Origin: Spirodela intermedia
Lineage: Eukaryota; Streptophyta; Magnoliopsida; Alismatales; Araceae
Length of the DNA stretch: 64,000 nt
Assembly: GCA_902729315.2 (NCBI GenBank)
Contig: LR746279.1
Span: forward strand, 3,938,001 to 4,002,000
Direction: 5' to 3'
The number at the start of each line of letters is the position of its first letter. Positions within the stretch are counted from its first letter, which is position 1. The position numbers and the translations under genes were made by a program. The notes below the pieces were generated by a model. It was given only the letters and a program-made list of their open reading frames with translations. It was not told the origin of the DNA and did not search any database. Shown piece by piece: positions 14,481 to 25,507 of this stretch.

Positions 14481-14839
14481 AAAGTAGACTTAATTTCTCA
14501 CAAGTTAAATAGATGAGGTTTGATCTTCTAATGAATTTAAACTTCCAAAAGAAGATTTACAAATACAAGGACAAAAAACTAGAACTTAGAAAATTTAACA
14601 TGGGTTTGAATGGATTGAATCAAGAAATCAAAAAGTTAGAAACCATATATGAGAATTTCAAAGTTAAGAGTTGTGTGATGGAAAATAAATATTCTTATTT
14701 TGAATTAGCCTATCTTGAAATATGTGGCAGTCATAAGACCATGAATTTAGTATCAATAATTGATGGCTATCTTTGGAAAAAAGGACAAGGATATAATTAG
14801 ATCTTTATTAAATATTTATTAAAATTAAAAATTACAAGG

Positions 14840-15480
14840 GGTGCAGACATATTTATTAAATATTCTTTAAAAATTAAGAATACTATTTTTTATAAATTTT
14901 AGACTAAGAAATAAAAATAAATTATATTTAAAATTCATGAAAAAGGAAAATAAGGGGTGCGGACATTAAGATGACATCAACACCTTGACGAATGAGATTC
15001 AAATAGAAATAGAGTTTTGCTCAGTGATTCTTACATAAGTGATTATAGATAATTTAATTAGTAAATTAAGATTTGTAAAAGTCAGAAAACTCGTAATTAA
15101 ATGAAGAATAGTTTAGAAAGTAGAAATCACACAAATGATCACTAAATGAAGTAAAAATTAAGTTGAAAATAAGAAAGGTAGAGTTCTGACCTCGCATAGT
15201 GATCCCCAGAATTCTGTATGTTTTGGAGGATCATCGAATAATATTCATGCCCTCAAAAGCTCTCTTTAAACATTGACGACTTAGGCATTCGTTGGATCTC
15301 CTTTTGAAGTCTAGAAAATGATAATAGAAGTTAAATTAGTTAAAAAATAATAAAATAAAGTTCTAGCATCACGACAACGTGCATCGGTGATATACCAAAA
15401 TCTTGAGCATTTAGAAGGATTGTCATGCAATGTCTATAGCCTCGAAGGTTCTCATTAGATAAGGACAACATAAGTGTCCA
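14840..15480 (-). mobile_element. Gypsy-type LTR fragment (same family as 27,994-35,746)
   Basis: In reverse complement this matches the 3' half of the LTRs at 27,994-29,734 and 34,011-35,746. Shared blocks are an AAATAAGGGGTGCGGACAT-like segment, a TAATTGAATGAAAAAT-like segment and the CCTCGAAGG block. The distal block (CCTC-AAG-CTCTC near 15,260 and again near 15,450) occurs twice, so there is an internal duplication. Both ends are truncated and no target-site duplication is visible. Confidence 0.7.
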
Positions 15481-16440
15481 AATAAGGGTACAAGTGCAAC
15501 AAAGAGTAGTAGGGCATTAAGAAATGGGTCAAAATTTTAACCTAAAGGAAGGCCCAACTTAGGACCATGACTAAGCCCAAAGGAGGAGAAGAGAGAGAAG
15601 AAATGGGCCATGATTTCAACCTAAAGAAAGGCCCAACTTAATACCACAACCAAGCCCAAAGGAGGAGAAGGGTGACCCATGTTTCCAGCCAATGAGAGGG
15701 TGCCCACCTTTTCTAGAACCTTTATCGTAACCTTCCACCATCCCTAGGCTTCTCTCATGACCCCTCACCTTGTCTAGAATCTTCCCCATGACCTTCCACC
15801 TTCTCTACCCCTCACTTTTTCTAGAACATTCTCATTGCACTCTCCCACTCCTCACAAGAAAAGTCTCTAGAATGTGTGGCAGTTGCAACCTTCCACTCTT
15901 CATGAGGAGAGTCTCTAGAAGGTGCGAGGGTTCTTACTCCCTTAAAAGTATTGGCTGGTGCCTATAAATATGAGGGAAGGGTAGTCTAAGGACATCATTA
16001 GAAGCTAAAGCTAGACTAGGAACCATTACTTCATTTTTTTAAGGAGAGATGTACGAGAGATTAATAGTGACATTGAGGGAGTCACGGTTGTAAGTTTTTA
16101 ATGTTTCATTAGTTCAAGCACGCTTTGTTCCTTTTAATTCTTTTAATTTCATTACATTTCTTTAATAAAATTTTAATTTGAATTTCCTTTTATCTGCACT
16201 CTATTTTGATTTCTTACAACTAAATTTTCTTTTAATTCTGAATTCATACTTGAATCAAGGACTTGATCCTTCTCCATGTGATATGGAAATGATGAAATGT
16301 TGTTATTAGAGTTAAGATTGAATGTATGTTGATTAAGAATAGTTTAGATTCATTTGAAGTGGCTTAGATCCTTGTTTTCCCTCCACATGACATAGAGGGA
16401 ATGTGTTAATGCTAGACTTTTGATGTTTAAATAGTATAAT
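15481..16440 (+). mobile_element. LTR-like promoter region with tandem repeats and heat-shock-element-like motifs
   Basis: Two imperfect copies of a roughly 75-80 bp unit lie at about 15,521-15,595 and 15,600-15,672; each contains AAGGCCCAACTTA and CAAGCCCAAAGGAGGAGAAG. They are followed by several TCTAGAA cores (15,711; 15,772; 15,819; 15,863; 15,911) and a TATA box at 15,963-15,970. Downstream is an AT-rich U5-like stretch. The organisation resembles the U3-R-U5 of a retrotransposon LTR. The element borders are not visible, so this is an inference from organisation. Confidence 0.45.
15711..15831 (+). promoter_or_regulatory. Cluster of heat-shock-element-like motifs
   Basis: A perfect three-box motif TTCTAGAACATTC (TTC-nn-GAA-nn-TTC) lies at 15,819-15,831. 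Near-matches lie at 15,711-15,723 (TTCTAGAACCTTT) and 15,772-15,784 (GTCTAGAATCTTC). Further TCTAGAA cores follow at 15,863 and 15,911. The cluster lies 130-250 bp upstream of the TATA box at 15,963, where heat-shock-factor sites act in heat-responsive promoters. Confidence 0.55.
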
Positions 16441-18110
16441 TATTTTACTTTTATTTGTTAGCTTGTAGAATAAATCCAACAATATGTTGTTAATTTTAAA
16501 AGTATGAAGTTAAAGGACTCAACAGAATATAAGAATAAACTAAAACAATCACCGCACATTAGCAAGCCAGCACTTGGCAACTAACCAAGGGGGCATTGTG
16601 CTTGAGTGAGTGGACCTAGATCAGGGGAGCCATGAGCTGGGTTCACACACGTACATGCGTGAGGACGGACCACCTATTGCCTTCTCCCAAGATGGTCCTA
16701 GGCATTATTTTTTTTGGGAGAAAGGATCTTTGCACTAAGAATGTAGCTTTGATATATATATATTCAACTCAATCTTTGAAAAACTTCTAATGTGGGATTA
16801 AATCGCGTTTGTTTCAAGGAAACAGTCCAGAGCGGTTTGATCTAGTAGCATTCAATGGGCCACGTTACTAGATAAGATAGATCCCATGGCAAGCAAACCA
16901 CCACAATAATAGAAACATGAAATATTTAATATATGGTTCTTAGATCATGTGTTGCTTAGTACTCACATGACTAGAAAAGTTGATCCGACGATGAGCGATG
17001 CACCACAATACCAAGAACTTAAGTTCTTAGTCAGCAACGATTCATGGCGGGTTAATCCTACATCACTTGGCATGCCATGTGACCAAACACACCTAATTCA
17101 ATGGCAAGTGAAGTGCCACAATACCAGAAACATAAGTTATCGCACGTATCACCATTAGAGATATAAATACAATAATTGATTATTGTCTCATAAAATAGGT
17201 ATTATCGATTATCATTAAAATCCCGACGGGAGTTGCGATTATGATATTTGTTCTTTCTTCCTTTTGCTTGATCAACACTTTTGGTGATCAGCGAGCTTGA
17301 TCCTTTCCTCCTCAACTACACTCAAGGCCTTCGACGAGTGGTCAACTCTTCCCTTCTCCCCTCAAATGATGGTGATAAGGTGGTCAACTTCTCTTTTCAT
17401 CAGATCTCTCTAACAAGCCGTGCAATACTACTAGATCATACTTCTCCGACTTCTAGTGTGGTGTGACACATTCAGACAAAACCAAGCTGCCACATTAATG
17501 TCTTCAATCGCTCAAGAGGGAGACTAAATTTGAATAATAATTTATTTCTTATTTTTAGTATTTCTTGACAGATTTTTGTCATTTATTTACATTTTATAGT
17601 AAGTTACTTTTGTTTTATGCATGTTTCAATTAAAATGAGTAGAACTGATTCAAATCTTGATAAATGATCTTCGTTCTTTTTCTAAATCTTTCGAAACTCA
17701 CCTAAGTTCAAGCTAAGATTGTATTCAACTTATTTCCTATTGATTTTCTTAGTTGAATCTTGAAGTGTATTCGATGAATAATGAATATTTCTTTATTTTT
17801 AAATATAGAATCAATGAGATTAAAGGCTGATTAATAAGCGTTGAAGTGTTAAATTATGATAGAGACATTCAAAGTTGACCTCATGTCATTTGTGTGAATT
17901 TTCAAGCACATAATCATCCAAGAATTATGGTCACCGTAAAAACAAGTTGACCATTTTTCTCTCTCTCTTTATTATCATCTTATTTCTCTCTCTCCCTCTC
18001 TCTCGTGAGATCTCTCCTTCCTCTCTCTTTCTCCCTCTTTTGTGAGATCTCTCTCTCTTCTCTCTCTCTTTTCTTCTTTTCCTTCTCTACTTTCTTTATT
18101 TGTCTCGTTT
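16440..18110 (+). mobile_element. Second LTR-like family, left copy
   Basis: This is collinear with 62,335-64,000. Shared segments run from the GTAGAATAAAT block, through a GAGCCATGAGCTGGG-type block, CACCTATTGCCTTCTCCCAAG, a GTGGGA-TAAA block and a TAATCCTAC-TC segment, to the CT-rich tract ending near 18,060. Its layout (CCCCTTCCAC in the right copy, GTGGGACTAAA) also faintly echoes the Gypsy LTR family at 27,994. It is probably an LTR or LTR-derived repeat. I found neither its ends nor a target-site duplication. Confidence 0.5.
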
Positions 18111-18950
18111 CATCTTTCTATTTTATTATTTTCTTAAAATAGTGATAAAATATTAAAATCACTTTATAGAAAAACTAAATTAATTTTTCATAATAGCTAA
18201 ATCAATCTCTCTATGTTCAACCTGAAACATACATATATACCAATATCTTATTAAGTTTCAATTATAAGTATTATTAGATAATGAGCATTTAAACACAATG
18301 ATAAGTGCACATTAGAATGCAAAGGTGCTTGTCACAAATTTTAGTTTTTTATAGGTCATTTTATTCTGATTTGATTTCTAGTTTAATTAACATCGTGTTC
18401 AATGTAAGTCATTACTTGTATTCTTTTTTTTAAGATTTTTTTCTCTTATAACCTTGAATTATTTACTTATGTTAGCCTTAATTCCTTTCATAATTACACT
18501 GAATATAGTTCAAATCTTGATTACTTGTATTCTTTTATTTTTCTCTTCTTCTCCTTGTTGTGATACAAGGACAAGAAAAATAGGTACTCAATTGTTTGCC
18601 TTTAACTTTCATGTCAATTCTAATTTTCTTTTAGAATTCTAAAAACTTCTTTTAGACATTTATCTCTTTTAGAATTTTAATATGTTCATGTCTAAGAATT
18701 AATCACCTAAAATCTTTTCAATAATTCATATTCTTAGAAGAATAGGAGAGAGCCTACTCTAATAGTACCGTCCCTAAGGAGACAACCTAACTCACCGATT
18801 ATACTAAAATATAATTAGAGGTGGGATTCATAAAAAGAATAATTATAAAGAAATATATACACAAGTACTAAAATTGAGTGTTCTTATTATAGTGACTAGG
18901 AATACATCAATTGCAAAGTATTAGAGTTTCCAAGCAACTAAACCTTTTTA
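18110..18950. other. AT-rich spacer, nothing recognised
   Basis: This is AT-rich DNA with T-runs and no recognisable coding or structured feature. It separates the LTR-like repeat from the first peptide-gene unit. Confidence 0.5.
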
Positions 18951-21362
18951 TAATTCTTTGATCGCAAATTCAATTCTCCTCATAAGGAACATATTGAAAC
19001 TGAATCTGACCTTCAAATACATTAGTTTAAGTGAAGGCTATAGTTTCTCAAGAAAATCAGCATTAATTCCTTTGTTCCTCTGTCATATTACCAACTTATG
19101 AAATGGGTAATGTGAGAATTGATTACTTCAAAATTCGTTTTTGCTCTCCACTTGATGATTTCATTCACATAAGCATCAATAATTGATAAACGTTCCTCAA
19201 GCATACATACCTCATCATTGTCTCAATTATATACATTTAGCTTGGAAGTTGAAGAATTGGTAATTTTATTTAAATTGAGAGTTCATTGTGTCCTGATCAA
19301 TTCATAGGCCTGATCAATTGACCTAAGCAATAACCTGATCAGTGTTACTTAAGTATTTGACAACTACTAGGAAGTAGGTTTGAACATTGATCACTATTTG
19401 ATAATTGATAGTTGAACAAATAAAGTTTTTTTTCAAATAAGAATTGAAATGTTTAAGCCATTCATTTGAATGAACTAGTGGATACAAAGACATACTTACA
19501 TGATGATTATAATTCTCTAGAATTAGATTTATGAAATGGATCTTTAGGACATGCATACAATCTAATTGATGGACTCCATAATTTGGACTTTTGAGTAAAA
19601 GCCGTTTTAAAGGAAACGAAACCTGAGAGTCATTCAAATCCAAGATGCATAAAAACCATAGTTCCAAAAATATTTTCAACACTGCAGCTGAAGTACAATG
19701 AATCGGTATACGGGTGTTTAGATGCATATTAACAGTAAGAAAAAGAATATTTCATCTTCAACCTTTATCCAACAAACCTTTTATGCTGGCTCCTTCAGGT
19801 GATAACAGACAGAGTGCATCAGGTTTATTTTCGTATTTTCGTGGTTTTGACAAAAGAGTATGTCCTACGGATCAACAAAGTAAAGAACTATTCACACAGC
19901 CGAAGACTACTAAAAATTATTTACCGCTGATAAATTACCTGTTAATGAATTATTATTCACTATGCTTTGTCATAACCTGTCATGAATTTCCTTGACAGTT
20001 GGTTCTGCCTCTCGTAGCCAGAAAATGGCATAGAAATGCCTTGCATTGAGATAGAAGTGAAGCTAAATCTCTATTCCGTTAATAACAAGATTTGCAACAC
20101 GGTCTATGAGATTTTGAAAGCCGCGGGGGAGAGAGAGAAAGACACACACACACACACATACAGAGACTTGCGTAAGACGTCACAGAGGCAGTCAGCGTTG
20201 CTGCGGGTTATTGGGATTCTATTGATGCCACCACGAGCTCTCTCTCTCGTCGCTACAACGCGGAATCCCAGAAAAACATTTAAGACCACGCAGTTAGATG
20301 GTCTAGGATGGTACGCGTGTTCTTTAGCGCGTGGCAAAACCGGCACCACAGTCATGTTTCTTCAATTTTGATGACTAGGAAGGAGTTCGATTTGGAAACG
20401 ATATTCAGCGGTCAAGAATGACCGAGTCCGCTGTCTCATGAAATTCAAAGGAACTGGGGAGTCCAATAATCTTTGACATGGAATAAGGATGATCCGAGAA
20501 AACGGAGACGCGGAACGGATCTCCCCTTGACAATAAACTTGAGCGGTAAACATGAAGAAACATGACCCAAATATGTATTAACCGTTCAGCTAAATGCACT
20601 CTTCTCAATGGATAACCGAACACTACTGGGGAACCGTACCCTTTGAGGGTCCTTAATGTTTGTTTCTTGAAAAAATTTCTAAGGACATTCAGAGGGGCCC
20701 GAATTATGATGTTTTTAGAATATACCGTTTGTTCTCTTGGATAAGCGACTACTATCAAAGTCCATAGTTCTTATCACTCCAGCGAATTATCTCACGAAGT
20801 GTAACGTTCACTTGATCCTGTTATCATCGCCAGAATCGGGTGGAAAGAAGGCACGCATCACGGGATGAGGGTTCTTTTCTTCATTAGCATTCTCTCCGGA
20901 ATAACCCAACCGCGTCATCCCTCATCTGATCCATTACGTAAAACCCAAACGCTCCCCCGTCAGAATGTGAACAAGCCATAGTCTTTAGAAGTTAGACATT
21001 TGCCGTATTTCTCACAGTTTCGTACAAGACGGATCTCGAACATGAAATGAACAAATTTCCGAGCATGAGTGTATAACAGTCCAGCGAAGATTCTCGCTTG
21101 CATTGCTAGATTCTCTCTCTTCCTGGACACCTCCAATCTCTTGAAATATCGAGCACTGACAACGGAAATCGTTGGTTCTTTTCGTTTAACGATATAGAAA
21201 TAATCCTTGCTTTTCCTTTTGGTATTTCTTGTAGATCGATTGACAGACCAATTGGTTGAGAAAGACAGAGGAAGGGAGAAAATAGGAAAAACAAATAAAG
21301 GTATAGAAGGAACTGAGCAAGCTAACAAAAGTCCACAATAAACATCCGTCCTAGGGGCATCA

Positions 21363-21572
21363 CTATTTTACCGGTGGGGCGGGATCATGCGAAGGCGTCG
21401 GCTTAGCACGCAAGTGTCTACCTCCTGATCTTGAAACTGCCGTAGGTAAGGCAGTGCCCTGGTAAGCCGTCTTGACTCTCGTTAGAATCTGGGCTGCTTC
21501 GGCAGACGTAGAGAGCAACAACAGAATTGAAAGCAAAATTGCCAGCACGGCCCCTCCTTTTGCCTGCATCAT
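21363..21572 (-). CDS. Putative secreted peptide precursor A (69 aa)
   Basis: This is an unrecognised small protein. A basic N-terminus (MMQAKGG) is followed by a hydrophobic core (residues 8-20) and a small-residue region STSAEAA, a textbook signal peptide with probable cleavage near residue 27. The roughly 42-residue remainder is hydrophilic and ends SRSGGRHL-RAK-TPSHDPAPPVK. The P60-S61-H62-x-P64-A-P-P67 core is shared by all six paralogues at the same residue numbers. I chose the MMQ start because a TATA box lies 78 bp upstream. An upstream in-frame ATG (giving 122 aa) lies before the TATA box, and its frame is broken in paralogues B and E. The size and layout recall plant processed peptide hormone precursors, but the C-terminus is not a standard CLE, CEP, PIP, IDA, PSY or RGF motif. 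Function unknown. Confidence 0.65.
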   Translation of the reverse strand: MMQAKGGAVLAILLSILLLLSTSAEAAQILTRVKTAYQGTALPTAVSRSGGRHLRAKPTPSHDPAPPVK

Positions 21573-21648
21573 CTTCCTCTCCACAATCTCTCCCTCTTCC
21601 TCTTGTGTCACTCCCGAAAGCTGAATAAAACTTCCTTCACTAGTTCCA

Positions 21649-21656
21649 ATATATAG
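21649..21656 (-). promoter_or_regulatory. TATA box of peptide gene A
   Basis: CTATATAT on the minus strand lies about 78 bp upstream of the ATG, so the predicted leader is about 45-50 nt. The same box occurs 75-78 bp upstream of the start codon in all six paralogues. Confidence 0.6.
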
Positions 21657-21769
21657 CCTTTGCAGGTTGTTGAAAACTTTTTTCACAGTCAATTTCTCGG
21701 AACTCTGACTGAAGCTAATGGTGAACTGCATTATATTTAATGAGGAAATGCATTAATCAACGGAGACCT

Positions 21770-21929
21770 GTCAACAACAATGACCAACTCTTGCACAGAA
21801 AGAAAATAAAGGTTGAAATCGGCAAAAGATGACAAGTTAGAATGGACCCATTCTTTGTGTTCAACAGGATGAAAGGTTGAAATTGTCAAAGGTTGACAAA
21901 GGACAATGAAAACAGTGTCCAACGTTGAC
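21770..21929 (-). promoter_or_regulatory. Conserved upstream block with TTGAC (W-box-like) cores, gene A
   Basis: Four TTGAC cores lie on one or the other strand, at 21,770-21,774, 21,885-21,889, 21,893-21,897 and 21,925-21,929. They are 115-280 bp upstream of the TATA box. The AAAGGTTGAAATTGTCAAAG block is kept in the paralogues. TTGAC is the core of the WRKY-binding W-box, and the full TTGACC form occurs in genes D (41,774) and G (59,938). WRKY control is an inference. Confidence 0.4.
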
Positions 21930-22394
21930 ATCTCTGTACGTGAAGAGTTATAACTTGTAAATTTTAAAGAACTTTTCGTGAAACAGCACCCTTCTTAATC
22001 ATGAAGTGCATAACACAGTAAATCCTGCACTTTAGAATAACGGTTTCAGAGTTTGGATTATCGTCCAAGATACTATCTGCATACGCTACCTGTTGATGAT
22101 TTTCAGAAACTAAGCATTAGAGTCTACCTTTACAGGCTTTTCGGAAGTGCACTTCCTTTCGCTGTCAACGTCATAGTCAAGCGATGAAAGCATGACAAAC
22201 TTGATGCCTTATACGTTTGATATCATGAACCATGTTTTTAAAAAAATGCAGCTATAAGTCCAGGTAGACACATTTCATCTTTCTTGGTTGAGCCAGCAGG
22301 AGACTGGAGAAAGTCATATCCAAAATTTATTTACGTGGTGTAATAAGTGACTGTTGAGCTAGATATTTGGTCAAAAAAATATTTCTGTATCCTC

Positions 22395-23300
22395 CGGGGC
22401 CTAAGATATTAAATATAATATCTGCATTTGCTCTTTCCTCTGGCTATACTTCAGCTACATGTCATATCAATTTTCTGTGACAGGCCTCCGTGTTGACTTC
22501 AGCGTCTAACTCGTCTGTGCTTTTGAAAATGATACATCTCTCATCTTGTTCTCTCTTCCTCACATTGTATGTAGTCTCTGGTCAATATATAATAATCTCT
22601 GTTTATTCTCAATTATGATATATGCTGTTTAGGCTCGATCACACCGACAACATAATTATGTAAACTTTCTGTCCTTCACGTACCACTATTATTTTCTGTG
22701 TTGGAAAGTATCTAAATCGACACTGAGATCAGGCAAAGAAAGGCAGTAAAAATAATTTCACCAATTTTCATGTGTAACTTCTTAATCCACGGCAATCTAC
22801 TTCGTGATAACTCTACTCTGTTTTTCTAAAATGCGTCTCCAAGAAGATCTTGGTCCTATCGTTGTCATTTGGTCTGGGAACTGTATAGAGGAAGATCGCG
22901 TCAATAATGCAGTTCATGTAGTATTAACCCTGTAGTTCGTTCTTGTCTTGGTGATCACAAAGGTTGTATTGCTTTATCCGCATTTTATGGTGCATGACAA
23001 GGATAGAAAATAAAGCTAAACAGTATGTTGTAGCCTGCGTGTTTCCATGCTCCGTTGCATTTTACATGAATTCAAATGAAACAGAGCAATACAGTGGATA
23101 CAAACATCATGACATGCATTTTATGGAATAAAACAGTATGTATCGTTACTTCTGCAATGGAGCTGATAAAACTGAAATGTTAAGTGTGATTATAAAATGC
23201 ATGGACAGGCTTATCTGTTTGTATATGTTCATTTACATACTGGGGAATTTTTAATTACTTTAATTGCTTGCTGAACTGTTCCAACACTATTTTTCCGGGT
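22395..23300. other. Unique spacer between units A and B
   Basis: About 0.9 kb has no counterpart between other units and no recognisable coding, RNA or transposon feature. It replaces the sequence that continues unit A-like copies elsewhere, so a deletion, insertion or recombination junction lies near 22,394. Confidence 0.5.
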
Positions 23301-25507
23301 ATACGAGGAATTTTCTGTTTAGTAGACACCATTGTAACTTTGATGCTTCACACAGTTTAAACATCATAGTTCCGAAAATGTTTTGAACGTTTTTTTCCGA
23401 AAAGTATGATGAATCAGTTTACTGCGCTTAGATGCCCATTAAAAATGGGAAAAATATTATATCTTAAAACTTTCAGACAACCAACCTTGTACTCTGGCTC
23501 CTTCAGGTGATAATAGTCACAGTACATCTGGATTATTATCGTATTTTGGTGCTTTTGATAAAAGACTATGCCCTAGAAATCAATGAATTAAGAAAGTCTT
23601 TAGACAGCTAAACCATAACTAAATATTAGTCACTGCTGATGTTATTATTTGTTGACGAATTATTATTCACTTTGCTTTGTCATAACCTGTCATGAATTTC
23701 CTTGACAGTTGGTTCTGCCTCTCGTAGCCAGCAAATGGCATCTAAATGCCTTGCATTGAGATGGAAGTGAAGCTAAATCTCCATTCCGTTACAAACACGG
23801 ATTAAAACGTGGTCTCTCAACAATCCTCCAGTCTATGAGCTAAATCAAGCATCGGGTAAATCATTCCCGCAGGCGCAATCAATGTAGAAAACAATTAATT
23901 GCCAAGAGAAAAGCGAAAGACAGTAAATGCCGGGGACGGGCACGAGGGAGAGGGGGGAGGGGTGGGAGATATACACACCCACATACCTACATAGTATTGG
24001 GTAAGACGTCACTGAAGCAGTCACAGTTCGAAGTACCCGCCCGGGTAGATCACTGAATCCAAAGCTTCGGAGAGCCTTGAATACCGGCACTCCGGGGTCG
24101 TGCCGCCTTCGGAGCTGGAAGTGTCCAGCGTCCTCGTAGCGCGAACGCAAAGACTGACCCAGGAAGGCGGTTAGAGGTCAACGATAGCCGGGAACGAGGA
24201 TAGCACCAAGAGATGTGAGAGAAGCGTTGATACGGGGATTCGGGGATCTATTGGCGCCACCACGAGCTGTATCTCTCGTCGATCCAACGCAGAAACCGAC
24301 AAAAAATTTCAGGCCACCTGCGGTCTAGGGATGTTACCGTCTCTTAGAGCGTAGCACCGGTGTAACACCGGCATCGCAGTCATGCTTCTTGAACTTTGAC
24401 GAGTAGGAGTTCGATTTCGTAACGCGGTTCAGTGGTCAAGGATGACTGAGTCCGCTGGATCATGAAATTCAACGCAGGAACTGGAGCCCACTAGTATTTG
24501 ACTTGGAGTAAGGTTGACCCAAGAAACGGAGAGGCGGAACGGATTTTCCCTTAATACTAAACTTGAGCGGTAAACGTGAAACATGACCAGGATGTGTATA
24601 AACGAAAGAAGCTTTTACCGTTCTGCCTACGCACTCCGAAAACTAACCGGAACACTACTGGGGAACCGTGCCCTTTGAGGGTCCTAATATTTGTTTCTTG
24701 AAATTTATTTTCAGGACATCGAGAAGGGCCCGAGATATGATATTTTTAGATTCAATATACCGTTGGTTCTCATGGATAAGTGATTACTATTAAAGTCCAA
24801 GTTGTTATCACTCCAGCTTATTGCCTCATTCATGATCTGTGCCAAATTTTGGTAATGACATATAGGATTTTCCAGCCTATATGCTCGTTTTCTGTCATTC
24901 AGAGCTTGAATGAAACGTGCTAGGGACATGTTAGCATCAATTCAGAGCTTTTGGTAATGAGCTTGTAACGTCAATTCGATCCTGTTAGCATCGCTAGAAT
25001 CGGGTCGAAAGAAAGCACGCATCATGGGATGAGGGTTCTTTTCATCAGCCTTCTCTCCGGAATAACCCAATCGTGGCAGCTCTAGATCGATCACGTAAAC
25101 ACAAACGCTCGGCGCCAGAGCGTGAACAGGCCATAGCCTTTTGGAAGTTACACGTTGGACGTGTTTCTCATCATTTCGTACAAGCCAGATCTCGAACATG
25201 AAATGAGCAAATTTTTGAGCATCAGTGTATGACAGGTCAATGAAGATTCTCGTTTTTATGCTAAATTCTCTCTCTTTCTAGGCACCTTACATCTCTAGAG
25301 ATATCCAGCACTGATAAAAGAAAAATCGTTGGTTGCTCAGATTTAACGATATAGAAGGAATCCTTGCTCTCACTTCAGTATTTCTGGTAGATCGACAGAC
25401 AGACCATTTGGTGGAGAACGACAGAGAAAGACAGAATGGGAAAACAAATCAAGGCATTACAGGGAACTAAGCAAGCTCACTTGAAAACTCCACTGAAGAC
25501 ATCCGTC

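Larger units (their letters stand above)
18950..22394 (-). repeat. Peptide-gene duplication unit A
   Basis: This is one of seven copies of a unit of about 3 kb. In the minus-strand direction the order is promoter block (about 22,050-21,660), peptide ORF (21,572-21,363), and then about 2 kb of conserved, apparently non-coding DNA. From about 19,463 to 22,042 it is nearly identical to unit F at an offset of +33,729; outside that tract the similarity falls clearly. The right end breaks abruptly at about 22,394, where units B, D and F continue with related sequence but A does not. Confidence 0.85.

Noticed and set aside
20405-20758. 117-codon ORF repeated in units A, D and F
   Set aside because: These three units are nearly identical by recent duplication or conversion. 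In C the homologous DNA is open in another frame and in B and G the ORF is lost, so there is no sign of coding constraint.
21363-21572. Assigning the peptide family to CLE, CEP, PIP, IDA, PSY or RGF
   Set aside because: The general architecture fits, but the C-terminal core lacks the diagnostic residues of each group (for example HN or GH endings, or DY for tyrosine sulfation). A family name would be a guess.
21363-21731. Extended 122-residue form of peptide A starting at the upstream ATG
   Set aside because: The extension spans the TATA box, carries an in-frame stop in copy E and a frameshift in copy B. Only the MMQ start is shared by all six copies.
21737-21931. 64-codon ORF upstream of peptide A, also seen near F and G
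   Set aside because: It lies upstream of the TATA box within the conserved promoter block and is broken by a 2-nt deletion in D. The similarity is better explained by promoter conservation and recent duplication.
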